Assembly (NCBI RefSeq): GCF_008727775.1
Contig: NZ_CP044232.1
Coordinates: 1,240,001-1,304,000, forward strand
Reading direction: 5' to 3'
Source: Microbacterium lushaniae
GTDB lineage: Bacteria; Actinomycetota; Actinomycetes; Actinomycetales; Microbacteriaceae
DNA length: 64,000 nucleotides
Shown here: in pieces, positions 15,087 to 23,640 of the stretch
Layout: each line of letters starts with the position of its first letter
How positions within the stretch are numbered: position 1 is the first letter of the stretch
The notes under the pieces: model-generated
Told to the model about the DNA's origin: nothing
Databases searched by the model: none
The model's input: the letters and a program-made list of their open reading frames with translations, nothing else
Position numbers and translations under genes: made by a program

Positions 15087-16312
15087 ACGAGACATCCTGG
15101 CCCGGCATGCAGTTCGGCATCATGACGGTGAGCGACATCACCGAGGATCCGACGACCGGTCGCACCCCCAGCGAAGCCGAGCGCATCCAGGCGACGCTTC
15201 AGATCGCCCGCCATGCCGAGGAGGTCGGTCTCGACGTCTTCGCGCTCGGCGAGCACCACAATCCGCCGTTCTGGTCGTCCTCGCCGACGACGACCCTCGC
15301 GTACATCGCGGCTCAGACCGAGCGGCTGATCCTCACGACCTCCACGACGCTCATCACCACGAACGACCCGGTCAAGATCGCCGAGGACTTCGCGATGCTG
15401 CAGCACGTCGCAGGCGGGCGGGTCGACCTCATGCTCGGGCGCGGCAACACGGGCCCGGTGTACCCCTGGTTCGGCAAGGACATCCGCCAGGGCCTGCCGC
15501 TGACGATCGAGAACTACGACCTGCTGCACCGCCTGTGGAGCGAAGACGTCGTGGACTGGGAGGGGAAGTTCCGCACGCCGTTGCAGGGCTTCACCTCGAC
15601 GCCCCGCCCGCTGGACGGCGTGCCTCCGTTCGTGTGGCACGGATCCATCCGCACGCCCGAGATCGCCGAGCAGGCCGCCTATTACGGCAACGGATTCTTC
15701 GCCAACAACATCTTCTGGCCGAAGGAGCACTACCAGCGCCTCATCACGCTGTACCGCGAGCGCTTCGCCCACTATGACCACGGCACGCCCGAGCAGGCGA
15801 TCGTGGGCCTGGGCGGACAGGTGTTCATGCGTGCGAACTCGCAGGACGCCGTGCGGGAGTTCCGCCCCTACTTCGACAACGCCCCCGTCTACGGACACGG
15901 TCCGAGCCTGGAGGACTTCACCGAGATGACCCCGCTGACCGTCGGCTCCCCTCAGCAGGTCATCGACCGCTACGCCGCCATGCGCGACACCTTCGGCGAC
16001 TACCAGCGTCAGCTGTTCCTGATGGATCACGCCGGCCTGCCGCTGAAGACGGTGCTCGAGCAGCTCGACATCCTCGGCGGCGAGGTCGTGCCGGTGCTCC
16101 GCCGGGAGCTCGCGCAGAACCGCCCCGCGTCGGTGCCGGATGCGCCCACCCATGCCAACCTCGTCGCGGCCGCGTACGGTGACGGCGTGCCCCGCGAAGC
16201 GCGTCCCAAGGCCAACCGCGGCGACAACCTCACCGACGGCTCGCCCTACCGTGACGCCGCCGCATCCGCCGGGAGCGCCTTCGGCGCCGCGGCCGCGCGG
16301 ACGGGGGCCTGA
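15083..16312 (+). CDS. LLM-class flavin-dependent monooxygenase
   Basis: A 409-residue luciferase-like (TIM-barrel) protein of the group that uses reduced FMN supplied by a partner reductase to oxygenate small molecules. Visible blocks are FALGEHHNPPFWSSSPTTTLAYIAAQT, LMLGRGNTGPVYPWFG and VWHGSIRTPEIAEQAAYYG. GTG 15,083 has GGGAGAAG just upstream, so this one is probably not leaderless. The FMN reductase gene begins 2 nt after its stop, and the pair forms a two-component system. The C-terminal 60 residues are a low-complexity tail beyond the barrel. Confidence 0.85.
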   Translation: MNETSWPGMQFGIMTVSDITEDPTTGRTPSEAERIQATLQIARHAEEVGLDVFALGEHHNPPFWSSSPTTTLAYIAAQTERLILTTSTTLITTNDPVKIAEDFAMLQHVAGGRVDLMLGRGNTGPVYPWFGKDIRQGLPLTIENYDLLHRLWSEDVVDWEGKFRTPLQGFTSTPRPLDGVPPFVWHGSIRTPEIAEQAAYYGNGFFANNIFWPKEHYQRLITLYRERFAHYDHGTPEQAIVGLGGQVFMRANSQDAVREFRPYFDNAPVYGHGPSLEDFTEMTPLTVGSPQQVIDRYAAMRDTFGDYQRQLFLMDHAGLPLKTVLEQLDILGGEVVPVLRRELAQNRPASVPDAPTHANLVAAAYGDGVPREARPKANRGDNLTDGSPYRDAAASAGSAFGAAAARTGA

Positions 16313-16313
16313 C

Positions 16314-16979
16314 ATGGCCGTTCGCCGGATCGCCGTCGTGACGGCGGGACTGTCCAACCCCTCGTCCACTCGCATGCTCGCCGACCGCCTGGCCGCCGCA
16401 TCCGTGTCCGCCCTGCGCGCCACGACGACGACGGCGGACCCGGACGGCATCGAGGCGGAAGTCGACGTGTTCGAGCTGCGCGACTACGCGCACGACATCA
16501 CGAACAACCTCCTCACCGGTTTCGCCGCGCCGGGCCTCGAGTCCATGGTCAACGCCGTCGTGTCGGCGGACGCGATCATCGCGGTCACGCCGATCTTCTC
16601 CACGAGCTACTCGGGCCTGTTCAAGTCGTTCATCGACATCCTCGACCCCGACGCCCTCACCGGTGTCCCCGTCCTGCTCGGCGCGAACGCGGGCACGGCG
16701 CGGCACTCGCTCGCGATCGACTACGCGCTGCGACCGCTGTTCACGTACCTGCACGCCAACCCGGTGCCCACCGGCGTGTTCGCCGCATCCGGTGACTGGG
16801 GTGCCGGCGAGGACGAAGTGGCGCCGCTGGGCGCACGCGTCGACCGGGCTGCCCGCGAACTCGCCGCGGCGGTCGCCGCGCGCACTGCGGTGCGCGACGA
16901 GGACCCGTACGACCCCGCGTCGTACCTGGGGGAGGGTCGCTCCTTCGGGCATCTGCTCGGCGGGCTCGCGGGGGAGTAG
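16314..16979 (+). CDS. NAD(P)H-dependent FMN reductase (monooxygenase partner)
   Basis: A 221-residue flavodoxin-like reductase. The phosphate-binding start is AVVTAGLSNPSSTRMLADRL, the middle block VSADAIIAVTPIFSTSYSGLFKSFIDIL binds FMN, and VLLGANAGTARHSLAIDYALRPLFTYL is typical of actinobacterial CE1759-type reductases. It supplies FMNH2 to the LLM monooxygenase encoded 2 nt upstream. ATG 16,314 is the only start giving a proper N-terminus. Confidence 0.85.
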   Translation: MAVRRIAVVTAGLSNPSSTRMLADRLAAASVSALRATTTTADPDGIEAEVDVFELRDYAHDITNNLLTGFAAPGLESMVNAVVSADAIIAVTPIFSTSYSGLFKSFIDILDPDALTGVPVLLGANAGTARHSLAIDYALRPLFTYLHANPVPTGVFAASGDWGAGEDEVAPLGARVDRAARELAAAVAARTAVRDEDPYDPASYLGEGRSFGHLLGGLAGE

Positions 16980-16986
16980 GCCGGGC

Positions 16987-17751
16987 GTGGAGCGGATCGT
17001 CAAGGAACGCGCCGACGCGCCGCCGGGATTCTTCGAAGCCGAGGCGGCGGGACTGCGGTGGCTCGCCGCAGCCGGGGGCGTGCGCGTGGCGCGGGTGCTG
17101 TCGGTGAGCCCGGGGCGCATCGAGCTGGAGCGCATCCCCGGCGGGCGGGCGGATGCGGTGGCCGCCGCCGCGTTCGGCCGGGCACTGGCCGGAACCCACG
17201 CGGCCGGGGCCGCGGCGTTCGGCGCGCCGCCGGAGGGATGGAGCGGCCCGAACTTCATCGGCCGCCGGCGCCAGAGTGCGGAGCCCACCGCGACGTGGGG
17301 TGCCTTCTACGCCGCGCAGCGCGTGCTGCCCTTCCTGGCGCCAGCCGTGGCGGCGGGGAACCTCCGCCCCGAGGACGCTGCGACCGTGCAGCGCGCGTGC
17401 GCGGTGGTCGCGGCGGGGGCGTTCGACGACGACGAAGAACCCGCACGAGTGCATGGGGATCTGTGGAACGGGAACGTGCTGTGGTCGGGCGAGGAGGTCG
17501 TGCTCATCGACCCCGCCGCCCACGGCGGGCATCGTGAGACCGATCTGGCGATGCTCGATCTGTTCGGCTGCCCGTTCCTGGATGTGATCCGCGACGCCTA
17601 CGACGCCCGCGCCCCGTTGCGGGCGGGGTGGGAGGACCGCATACCGGTGCACCAGCTGCATCCGCTCGCCGTGCACGCCGCCGGCCACGGCCCCTCGTAC
17701 GGCCGTGCTCTCACGGAGGCAGCCGTGCACACCCTGGCCCTCGCCGGGTGA
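16987..17751 (+). CDS. Fructosamine kinase-like phosphotransferase
   Basis: A 254-residue protein of the fructosamine-3-kinase/APH-like fold. The catalytic loop HGDLWNGN near residue 157 and the metal-binding IDPAAHGGHRETDLAMLDLFG that follows are complete, as is the substrate-loop GPNFIGRRRQ. Family members phosphorylate the sugar of glycated amines so that it falls off. GTG 16,987 is preceded by GGGGGAG, 7 nt after the reductase stop, so it is probably the third gene of that operon. Whether its substrate is related to the flavin monooxygenase is unknown. Confidence 0.8.
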   Translation: MERIVKERADAPPGFFEAEAAGLRWLAAAGGVRVARVLSVSPGRIELERIPGGRADAVAAAAFGRALAGTHAAGAAAFGAPPEGWSGPNFIGRRRQSAEPTATWGAFYAAQRVLPFLAPAVAAGNLRPEDAATVQRACAVVAAGAFDDDEEPARVHGDLWNGNVLWSGEEVVLIDPAAHGGHRETDLAMLDLFGCPFLDVIRDAYDARAPLRAGWEDRIPVHQLHPLAVHAAGHGPSYGRALTEAAVHTLALAG

Positions 17752-17785
17752 CGTGCGCGCCGGATGCGCGCGTACAGCCGGAGGG

Positions 17786-17971
17786 TCAGCCGCTCTTGCG
17801 GCGGAACTCGCGCTTGGAGCTGACCGCGCCGTGCGTGCCGTGGACGGAGGAGTCGCCGTCCAGGTGAGCCTCGCCCGATCGGCTGGCGGCGTTCTTCTTG
17901 TCGAGCGCCTCGCGGAACTTTCGCTTCATCTCGTCGGATGCGCTGCCCGCAGGCTTGTCCTCAGTGCTCAT
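17786..17971 (-). CDS. DUF5302 family small protein
   Basis: A 61-residue, highly charged protein with no membrane segment. The pattern EMKRKFREALDKKN in the first half and VHGTHGAV...KREFRRKSG at the end matches the DUF5302 family of actinobacteria, whose function is unknown. Leaderless start: TAGGGT, 6 nt, ATG. It converges on the fructosamine-kinase-like gene with 34 nt between stops; that gap contains a short GCGCGC inverted pair. Confidence 0.75.
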   Translation of the reverse strand: MSTEDKPAGSASDEMKRKFREALDKKNAASRSGEAHLDGDSSVHGTHGAVSSKREFRRKSG

Positions 17972-17977
17972 GTCTCC

Positions 17978-17983
17978 ACCCTA
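17978..17983 (-). promoter_or_regulatory. -10 element, leaderless promoter of DUF5302 gene
   Basis: TAGGGT, 6 nt, then ATG 17,971 on the minus strand. Confidence 0.55.
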
Positions 17984-17998
17984 AGCGCGCCGCCGCGG

Positions 17999-19126
17999 TC
18001 AGTACCACCCGGTGCGCTGGGAGTGGTCCCACGCGCCGCACGGGCTGGCGTGCCTGGCCTTGATGTACGCCAGTCCCCACGAGATCTGCGTCGCGGCGTT
18101 GGTGCGCCAGTCCGGCCCGGCCGAGGCCATCTTCTCCGCCGGCAGCGCCTGCGGGATCCCGTACGCGCCGCTCGAGCGGTTCAGCGCCTCCGCGCGCCAG
18201 CCCGACTCGCGGTTCCACAGTCGCACCAGACACGAGAACTGCTCCTCGCCCCAGCCGTACCGCGAGATCGCCGTGCGCGCATGGGCCTGAGCCTCGGCGG
18301 GCGACATCACCGGCCCCGCCGCGGGCGGAAGAGGAGCCGGTGCCGGCGGCGGGGTGGGCGCGGGGGTCACCGCGTCCTCGCGGCCACCTCCGCCCGCTCC
18401 GGCGCCGGCGGGGGCCGTGGCATCCGCCTCCGCCCGCTCGTCCAGGCGCGCCTGCTTCTCCCGGGCGGGCGTGGTGCCGCGCACCGCGGCCAGGCGGGAG
18501 TAAGCGGTGTCGAGGGCGGATGCGGCGGCGACGGCGACCGCTTCCGCTTCCGCCTCGGCGGAGGCGGCTGCAGCAGCGGCCTCCGCGGCGACGGCGAGGC
18601 GCTCCCGCTCCTCGGCGGCCGTGCCGGCCTGATCGTGGAGTGAGGCGGCCATCTCCGCCGCCGAGCGAGCGGCATGGGCCGACCGGGCTGAGGCTTCGCC
18701 CACCCGCTCCAAGACCGCGAGGCGCCCGAGGAGCGCCTCGGGGTCGGACATCGTCAGCAGCTGGGCGAGGATCGGTCCGTCGCCGGCGGAGCGGTACAGG
18801 CCCGAGGCCACCGCCCCCAATCGTGCACGGCGGACCGTCGCCTCCAGCTCTGCGGCCGCCGACTGCTCGGCCAGTGCGGAGGCGCGGGCGGATGCCGCAT
18901 CCGCCTCCGCCCTGGCCCGTGCGGCCGCCTCCGCCGCCGCGAGCGCGCGCACCGACGCGGTCGCCGACGCGGACTCGGCTGCGCCGACCTGAGCCTGCAG
19001 CTCGCCCACGGCCCAGGCTCGCACCGGCCGTGGAACCGCCGCGGATGCCGCGGTCGCGGGCAGGACGAGGGTCAGGACGACGGCGCACGCGAGGCCGATG
19101 TGGCGGATGTGACCGGCGTGACCCAT
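17999..19126 (-). CDS. Secreted coiled-coil protein with C-terminal lytic-transglycosylase-like domain
   Basis: A 375-residue secreted protein. Residues 1-30 form a signal peptide (LACAVVLTLVLPATAASA). Residues about 40-225 are an Ala/Glu/Arg-rich coiled coil, then comes a Pro/Ala linker (about 230-280), then a domain of about 85 residues reading FSCLVRLWNRESGWRAEALN...SGAYGIPQALP...NAATQISWGLAYIKARH. That last part is the actinobacterial transglycosylase-like domain, with ESGW carrying the likely catalytic Glu. A role in cell-wall turnover is inferred. Leaderless start: TAACGT, 6 nt, ATG. Confidence 0.8.
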   Translation of the reverse strand: MGHAGHIRHIGLACAVVLTLVLPATAASAAVPRPVRAWAVGELQAQVGAAESASATASVRALAAAEAAARARAEADAASARASALAEQSAAAELEATVRRARLGAVASGLYRSAGDGPILAQLLTMSDPEALLGRLAVLERVGEASARSAHAARSAAEMAASLHDQAGTAAEERERLAVAAEAAAAAASAEAEAEAVAVAAASALDTAYSRLAAVRGTTPAREKQARLDERAEADATAPAGAGAGGGGREDAVTPAPTPPPAPAPLPPAAGPVMSPAEAQAHARTAISRYGWGEEQFSCLVRLWNRESGWRAEALNRSSGAYGIPQALPAEKMASAGPDWRTNAATQISWGLAYIKARHASPCGAWDHSQRTGWY

Positions 19127-19132
19127 GAGGTC

Positions 19133-19138
19133 ACGTTA
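19133..19138 (-). promoter_or_regulatory. -10 element, leaderless promoter of the coiled-coil wall protein
   Basis: TAACGT, 6 nt, then ATG 19,126 on the minus strand. Confidence 0.5.
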
Positions 19139-19208
19139 GGGGACCGCGCCCGCGGGCGCACCTGCCAGGATGCGCTCGGCGTTCAGGTGCCTGCGAGCAC
19201 CGTCCTGT

Positions 19209-19214
19209 TAGGCT
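19209..19214 (+). promoter_or_regulatory. -10 element of pnp
   Basis: TAGGCT about 240 nt before the pnp start; predicts transcription from about 19,221 and a long leader. Confidence 0.5.
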
Positions 19215-19220
19215 GTGGGG

Positions 19221-19452
19221 TGTTGCCGATTCCGGCAGCCGCTCAATTTCATACGAGCTGTGGAGCAGGCCGGCAGACGCTGGTCCCCTGTGGTGGATCC
19301 CCATCCGTGTCGGATGGTGGTCGTCTACTGGTGACCAGTCGCCCGGCAGCGCAGCGACTGTCGTCGTCGCGCACCCTTCTGCCTGTTCCTGCTCCTTCGA
19401 ATGCCTCGCCGTCATACGGGCGTGCGAGTCTAAACAAAGAAGGAGGGACCTC
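19221..19452 (+). ncRNA. Structured pnp leader (Actino-pnp-type RNA candidate)
   Basis: A 232-nt untranslated leader. Perfect hairpins are visible: CCATCCG/CGGATGG with a 3-nt loop (19,301-19,317), ACTGGT/ACCAGT with a 1-nt loop (19,327-19,339), and CAGTCGC (19,336-19,342) with GCGACTG (19,354-19,360). The last two share bases 19,336-19,339, so they exclude each other. A conserved RNA family, Actino-pnp, is known upstream of pnp in actinobacteria; membership is inferred from position and structure, not tested with a covariance model. It ends in an AAGGAGG ribosome-binding site. Confidence 0.55.
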
Positions 19453-21738
19453 TTGGAAGGTCCAGAAATCACCGCAGCCGAAGCCGTTCTCGACAACGGC
19501 CGATTCGGCACCCGCACCGTCCGGTTCGAGACCGGTCGTCTCGCGCAGCAGGCGCAGGGCGCCGTCGCCGCCTACCTCGACGAGGAGACGATGCTCCTCT
19601 CGGCCACCAGCGCCGGCAAGCACCCGCGTGAAGGCTTCGACTTCTTCCCGCTGACCGTCGACGTCGAAGAGCGCTCGTACGCCGCCGGCAAGATCCCCGG
19701 CTCGTTCTTCCGCCGCGAGGGCCGCCCCTCCACCGAGGCGATCCTGGTGTGCCGTCTGATCGACCGTCCGCTGCGTCCGTCCTTCGTCGAGGGCCTGCGC
19801 AACGAGGTCCAGATCGTCGTCACGGTGCTCTCCATCGCGCCCGGCGAGTTCTACGACGCCCTGGCCATCAACGCCGCGTCGCTGTCCACCCAGATCTCGG
19901 GTCTGCCGTTCTCCGGCCCGATCGCCGGTGTGCGCCTGGCGCTCATGCCCGGCTCCGGCGAGCAGGCCGACCAGTGGATCGCGTTCCCCACCGCCGCGCA
20001 GCTGGAGGAGGCCGTCTTCGACCTCATCGTCGCCGGCCGTGTCGTCACCGATGCCGACGGCAAGGACGATGTCGCGATCATGATGGTCGAGGCCGAGGCC
20101 ACCGAGAGCAGCTGGAACCTCATCAAGGCCGGCGCGACCAAGCCGAACGAGCAGGTCGTGGCCGAAGGCCTGGAGGCGGCGAAGCCGTTCCTCAAGGAGC
20201 TCGTCGCCGCGCAGAACGTCGTGGCCAACACCGCGGCCAAGCCGATCAAGGAGTTCCCGGTCTTCCTGCCCTACAGCAAGGAGACGTACGACTTCGTGGC
20301 GGGCCTCGCGTACGACAAGCTCGTGCCGATCTACCAGATCGCCGACAAGGTCCAGCGACAGGACGCCGATGACACGTTGAAGGATGCCGTCAAGGCGGAG
20401 CTTCTCGCAGCCGTCGAGGCGGGCGACCTGCCCGCCGTGGCGACGCTGGAGTTCTCGGCCGCCTACAAGGCGGTCACCAAGCTCATCGTGCGCAGCCGCA
20501 TCCTCACCGAGGGCGTCCGCATGGACGGCCGCGGCCTCGCCGACATCCGTCCGCTGGATGCGGAGGTGCAGGTCATCCCGCGCGTTCACGGCTCGGCGAT
20601 CTTCCAGCGCGGCGAGACCCAGATCCTGGGCGTCACCACGCTGAACATGCTCAAGATGGAGCAGCAGATCGACTCGCTGTCGCCTGTGACGCACAAGCGC
20701 TACATGCACCACTACAACTTCCCGCCGTACTCGACCGGTGAGACCGGTCGAGTGGGCAGCCCCAAGCGTCGCGAGATCGGGCACGGCTTCCTCGCCGAGC
20801 GCGCGCTCGTCCCCGTGCTGCCCAGCCGCGAGGAGTTCCCCTACGCGATCCGTCAGGTCTCCGAGGCCCTCAGCTCCAACGGTTCCACCTCGATGGGCTC
20901 GGTGTGCGCCTCGACTCTCTCGCTGCTGAACGCGGGTGTGCCGCTGCGCGCGCCCGTCGCCGGCATCGCGATGGGTCTGGTCTCGGACGAGGTCGACGGC
21001 CAGACGCGCTACGCCGCGCTGACCGACATCCTCGGCGCCGAAGACGCCCTGGGTGACATGGACTTCAAGGTGGCCGGTACGAGCGACTTCGTCACCGCCA
21101 TCCAGCTCGACACCAAGCTCGACGGCATCCCGTCGTCGGTGCTGACCGCCGCGCTGCAGCAGGCCCACGAGGCGCGGATCACGATCTTGAACGTGCTCAA
21201 CTCCGCGATCGACGCGCCGGATGAGATGGCCCCGACCGCGCCCCGCGTGATCAGCGTCCAGATCCCCGTCGACAAGATCGGTGAACTGATCGGCCCCAAG
21301 GGCAAGACGATCAACGCGATCCAGGACGCCACGGGTGCCGACATCTCCATCGAGGAGGACGGCACGGTCTACATCGGTGCCACCGACGGCCCCTCGGCCG
21401 AGGCCGCCCGCGCACAGGTGAACGCGATCGCGAACCCCACCAACCCGGAGATCGGCGAGCAGTTCCTCGGAACCGTCGTGAAGATCGCGACCTTCGGTGC
21501 GTTCATCTCGCTGGTGCCCGGCAAGGACGGCCTGCTGCACGTCAGCGAGGTGCGCAAGCTCGCCGGCGGAAAGCGCGTGGAGAACGTCGAAGACGTGCTC
21601 TCGGTCGGTCAGAAGATCCTCGTGCGCATCACGAAGATCGACGATCGCGGCAAGCTGTCGCTCGAGCCGGTGACCGAAGAGTCCGCCGCGTCCGACGAGC
21701 CAGCCGAGAGCGCGACCGAGGCGCCCGCCCAGGTCTGA
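19453..21738 (+). CDS. pnp: Polyribonucleotide nucleotidyltransferase (PNPase)
   Basis: A 761-residue phosphorolytic 3'-5' exoribonuclease, the trimeric core of RNA decay. Two RNase PH domains (about 1-240 and 330-560), then a KH domain ([25 protein letters not shown]) and an S1 domain ([30 protein letters not shown]) are all intact; the C-terminus is an acidic tail. The start is TTG at 19,453, giving MEGPEI, eight bases after AAGGAGG; no ATG or GTG fits. The weak start codon and long leader suggest autoregulation, as known for pnp in other bacteria. Confidence 0.97.
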   Translation: MEGPEITAAEAVLDNGRFGTRTVRFETGRLAQQAQGAVAAYLDEETMLLSATSAGKHPREGFDFFPLTVDVEERSYAAGKIPGSFFRREGRPSTEAILVCRLIDRPLRPSFVEGLRNEVQIVVTVLSIAPGEFYDALAINAASLSTQISGLPFSGPIAGVRLALMPGSGEQADQWIAFPTAAQLEEAVFDLIVAGRVVTDADGKDDVAIMMVEAEATESSWNLIKAGATKPNEQVVAEGLEAAKPFLKELVAAQNVVANTAAKPIKEFPVFLPYSKETYDFVAGLAYDKLVPIYQIADKVQRQDADDTLKDAVKAELLAAVEAGDLPAVATLEFSAAYKAVTKLIVRSRILTEGVRMDGRGLADIRPLDAEVQVIPRVHGSAIFQRGETQILGVTTLNMLKMEQQIDSLSPVTHKRYMHHYNFPPYSTGETGRVGSPKRREIGHGFLAERALVPVLPSREEFPYAIRQVSEALSSNGSTSMGSVCASTLSLLNAGVPLRAPVAGIAMGLVSDEVDGQTRYAALTDILGAEDALGDMDFKVAGTSDFVTAIQLDTKLDGIPSSVLTAALQQAHEARITILNVLNSAIDAPDEMAPTAPRVISVQIPVDKIGELIGPKGKTINAIQDATGADISIEEDGTVYIGATDGPSAEAARAQVNAIANPTNPEIGEQFLGTVVKIATFGAFISLVPGKDGLLHVSEVRKLAGGKRVENVEDVLSVGQKILVRITKIDDRGKLSLEPVTEESAASDEPAESATEAPAQV

Positions 21739-21754
21739 TCCGCTCTTGCACGAT

Positions 21755-21786
21755 CGATGCCCGTCCCGCTCGCGGGGCGGGCATCG
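21755..21786 (+). terminator. Terminator hairpin after pnp
   Basis: CGATGCCCG / CGGGCATCG extended by a further four pairs around a CTCG loop, 16 nt after the stop. No real T-run follows. Confidence 0.6.
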
Positions 21787-21927
21787 TCGTACGCAAAAGC
21801 GTTATGCAATGTTTACCGACGAGCCGCTGCAATGGGCGGGAGTGTCCCAGGCACGCCCTAGCCTCGTAATACGCCGGGCGTGCGGCTCATCGGGACCCGC
21901 TCGCCGGCCATCATCGGGGAGCGCACC

Positions 21928-22953
21928 ATGTCGGGCTCGAGCGTCGGTCGACCGGCCACCGCCAGCCTGCGCCGCTTCCGGCCGTCGCATCCGTCCGCCC
22001 CGATCCCCGTGCAGGGACCCGCCATCGGCGAGGCCGTGCGCGTCGCGCTGGGGGAGACCGGCCTGAACGTGTTCCCCCTCATCCTGGGCGGCGCCGAATT
22101 CGGGTGGAACGTCGACGTCGAAGCGAGCCACGGCATCCTCGACAGGTACGTCGAGCTGGGCGGGAACATCGTCCACACGGCCGACAACTTCTCCGCCGGG
22201 CGGAGCGAACACATCATCGGACAGTGGATGCGCTCGCGCGGCACCCGTGACGCGATGGTCGTGGCGGTGCGCATCGGCCGCCACCCCGACAACCCGGGGC
22301 TGGGGTCGGTCAACCTCGTGCGCGCCGTCGAGGCGTCGCTGCACCGGTTGGGCACCGACCGCATCGACGTGCTGTACCTCGACGCCAAGGCCGGTGACGC
22401 GGTGTCGCTGGAGGACACCCTCGCCACCGGGGAGTGGCTGGTGGAATCCGGAAAGGTCGGCGCCGTGGCCGCCTACGGATACACCGCGTCGCAGCTCGTG
22501 GAAGCCCGCATCCTCGCCTCCGCCGGGTATCCCCGCATCACGGTGCTCGACGTGCCGTACAACCTGTTGCGCCGTGAGGAGTTCGACGGCGACCTGCGCC
22601 TGGTCGCCGGCGCGCAGAGCATGGCCGTGACGCCGTCGCACGCCCTCGAGCACGGCTTCCTCGCCGGTGCGCAGCGCCGTCGCGCGCGCGAGGTGCGTAC
22701 GGTGCGGGATGCGCAGCTGGCCGCGAGCCTGACACGTCGCGGCAGCCGCACGCTGCGCGCGCTGGACGGGGTCGCGGAGGAACTGTGCGTCCCGGTGGCC
22801 GCGGTGTCGATCGCGTGGCTCCTGGCCCAGCGGATCGTCGTGGCCCCCATCGTCAACGCCTTCGCGCCCGAGCACGTCGAAGAACTCGTCCAGGGCGTCG
22901 GCGTGCGCCTGAGCCGCGGTCACTTGTCCGACATCGCTCGCGCCTCCGCCTGA
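21928..22953 (+). CDS. Aldo/keto reductase-fold protein with substituted catalytic tetrad
   Basis: A 341-residue protein that aligns with the AKR TIM barrel: LILGGAEFGWN, NIVHTADNFSAGRSEHIIGQW, VVAVRIGRHP, RIDVLYLDAKAG and AIAWLLAQR-type C-terminal blocks. In active AKRs the tetrad is Asp (DTA), Tyr (YG/YS), Lys (TK) and His (xxH). At the aligned positions this protein has His83, Phe88, Arg115 and Asp152, so all four look changed. It may be a non-catalytic binding protein. ATG 21,928 follows GGGGAG; a GTG at 21,880 would add 16 residues. Confidence 0.75.
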   Translation: MSGSSVGRPATASLRRFRPSHPSAPIPVQGPAIGEAVRVALGETGLNVFPLILGGAEFGWNVDVEASHGILDRYVELGGNIVHTADNFSAGRSEHIIGQWMRSRGTRDAMVVAVRIGRHPDNPGLGSVNLVRAVEASLHRLGTDRIDVLYLDAKAGDAVSLEDTLATGEWLVESGKVGAVAAYGYTASQLVEARILASAGYPRITVLDVPYNLLRREEFDGDLRLVAGAQSMAVTPSHALEHGFLAGAQRRRAREVRTVRDAQLAASLTRRGSRTLRALDGVAEELCVPVAAVSIAWLLAQRIVVAPIVNAFAPEHVEELVQGVGVRLSRGHLSDIARASA

Positions 22954-22970
22954 TCGCGCACTCCCTGTCA

Positions 22971-22976
22971 TAGGCT
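22971..22976 (+). promoter_or_regulatory. -10 element for the histidine-phosphatase leader ORF and gene
   Basis: TAGGCT, 6 nt, then the leader-ORF GTG 22,983. Confidence 0.55.
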
Positions 22977-22982
22977 GGTGGC

Positions 22983-23024
22983 GTGCTTTCGAGCGCGGAC
23001 CGACGACGAAGTGAGCTGACGTGA
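22983..23024 (+). CDS. Leaderless 13-codon upstream ORF coupled to the histidine phosphatase gene
   Basis: GTG 22,983 lies exactly 6 nt after TAGGCT and opens MLSSADRRRSELT. The TGA (23,022-23,024) overlaps the next gene's GTG by four bases. Length (42 nt) and junction are identical to the MFS leader ORF at 11,081. Expression is inferred only. Confidence 0.5.
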   Translation: MLSSADRRRSELT

Positions 23025-23623
23025 CGCACTACATCTACCTCGTGCGCCACGGCGAGCATCTGGACGCCGAGCACGGTCTGGCCGACGGCCCCCTCTCGCC
23101 CCGCGGGCTGCGGCAGGCCGCGGCCGTCGCCGACCGGCTGTCGGGGGTTCCGCTGGATGCTGTGCGGCATTCGCCGCTGCAGCGCGCGGAGCAGACGGCC
23201 GTGGCCGTGGCCGAGCGCCTCCCCGCGGTGTCGCCCGCGCCGTCGGCGCTGCTGTTCGACTGCATCCCCACGGGGATGACGGGGGAGACGCCGTCGGCGT
23301 ACGAGCCGTTCTTCGGTTCGATCACCGAGGCCGAGATCGACGCCGGCCGGGCCCAGATGGCGGATGCGACGGCCGAGTTCCTCGCGCGCCGCTCCGGCGA
23401 GGTGCACGAACTGCTCATCACGCACAACTTCGTGATCGCCTGGTTCGTGCGCGAGGTGCTGGGCGCACCCGACTGGCGGTGGATGACCCTCAACCAGGCC
23501 CACTGCGGCCTCACGGTCATCGCGCAGAAGCCGGGCCGCCCCTGGACGCTCCTGGCCCACAACGACCTCGCGCACCTGCCGTTCGAGCTGCGCACCGGCC
23601 TCCCCGAGCCCAGCCCGGTCTAA
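23021..23623 (+). CDS. Histidine phosphatase family protein (phosphoglycerate mutase-like)
   Basis: A 200-residue branch-1 histidine phosphatase. The RHG motif LVRHGEHLD (His near residue 9) provides the phosphorylated histidine; LSPRGLRQAAAVADRL, VRHSPLQRAEQTAVAVAERL and LLITHNFVIAWFVREVL supply the remaining phosphate pocket and second His. True phosphoglycerate mutases are larger, so this is probably a small-molecule or protein phosphatase. GTG 23,021 overlaps the stop of a 13-codon leader ORF. Confidence 0.8.
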   Translation: MTHYIYLVRHGEHLDAEHGLADGPLSPRGLRQAAAVADRLSGVPLDAVRHSPLQRAEQTAVAVAERLPAVSPAPSALLFDCIPTGMTGETPSAYEPFFGSITEAEIDAGRAQMADATAEFLARRSGEVHELLITHNFVIAWFVREVLGAPDWRWMTLNQAHCGLTVIAQKPGRPWTLLAHNDLAHLPFELRTGLPEPSPV

Positions 23624-23640
23624 GCATCCGCCCCGGTCGC

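Noticed and set aside
19221..19654. Open frame running through the pnp leader from a GTG near 19,220
   Set aside because: It overlaps the pnp start in another frame and crosses perfect hairpins; no protein family is visible. The leader RNA interpretation is preferred.
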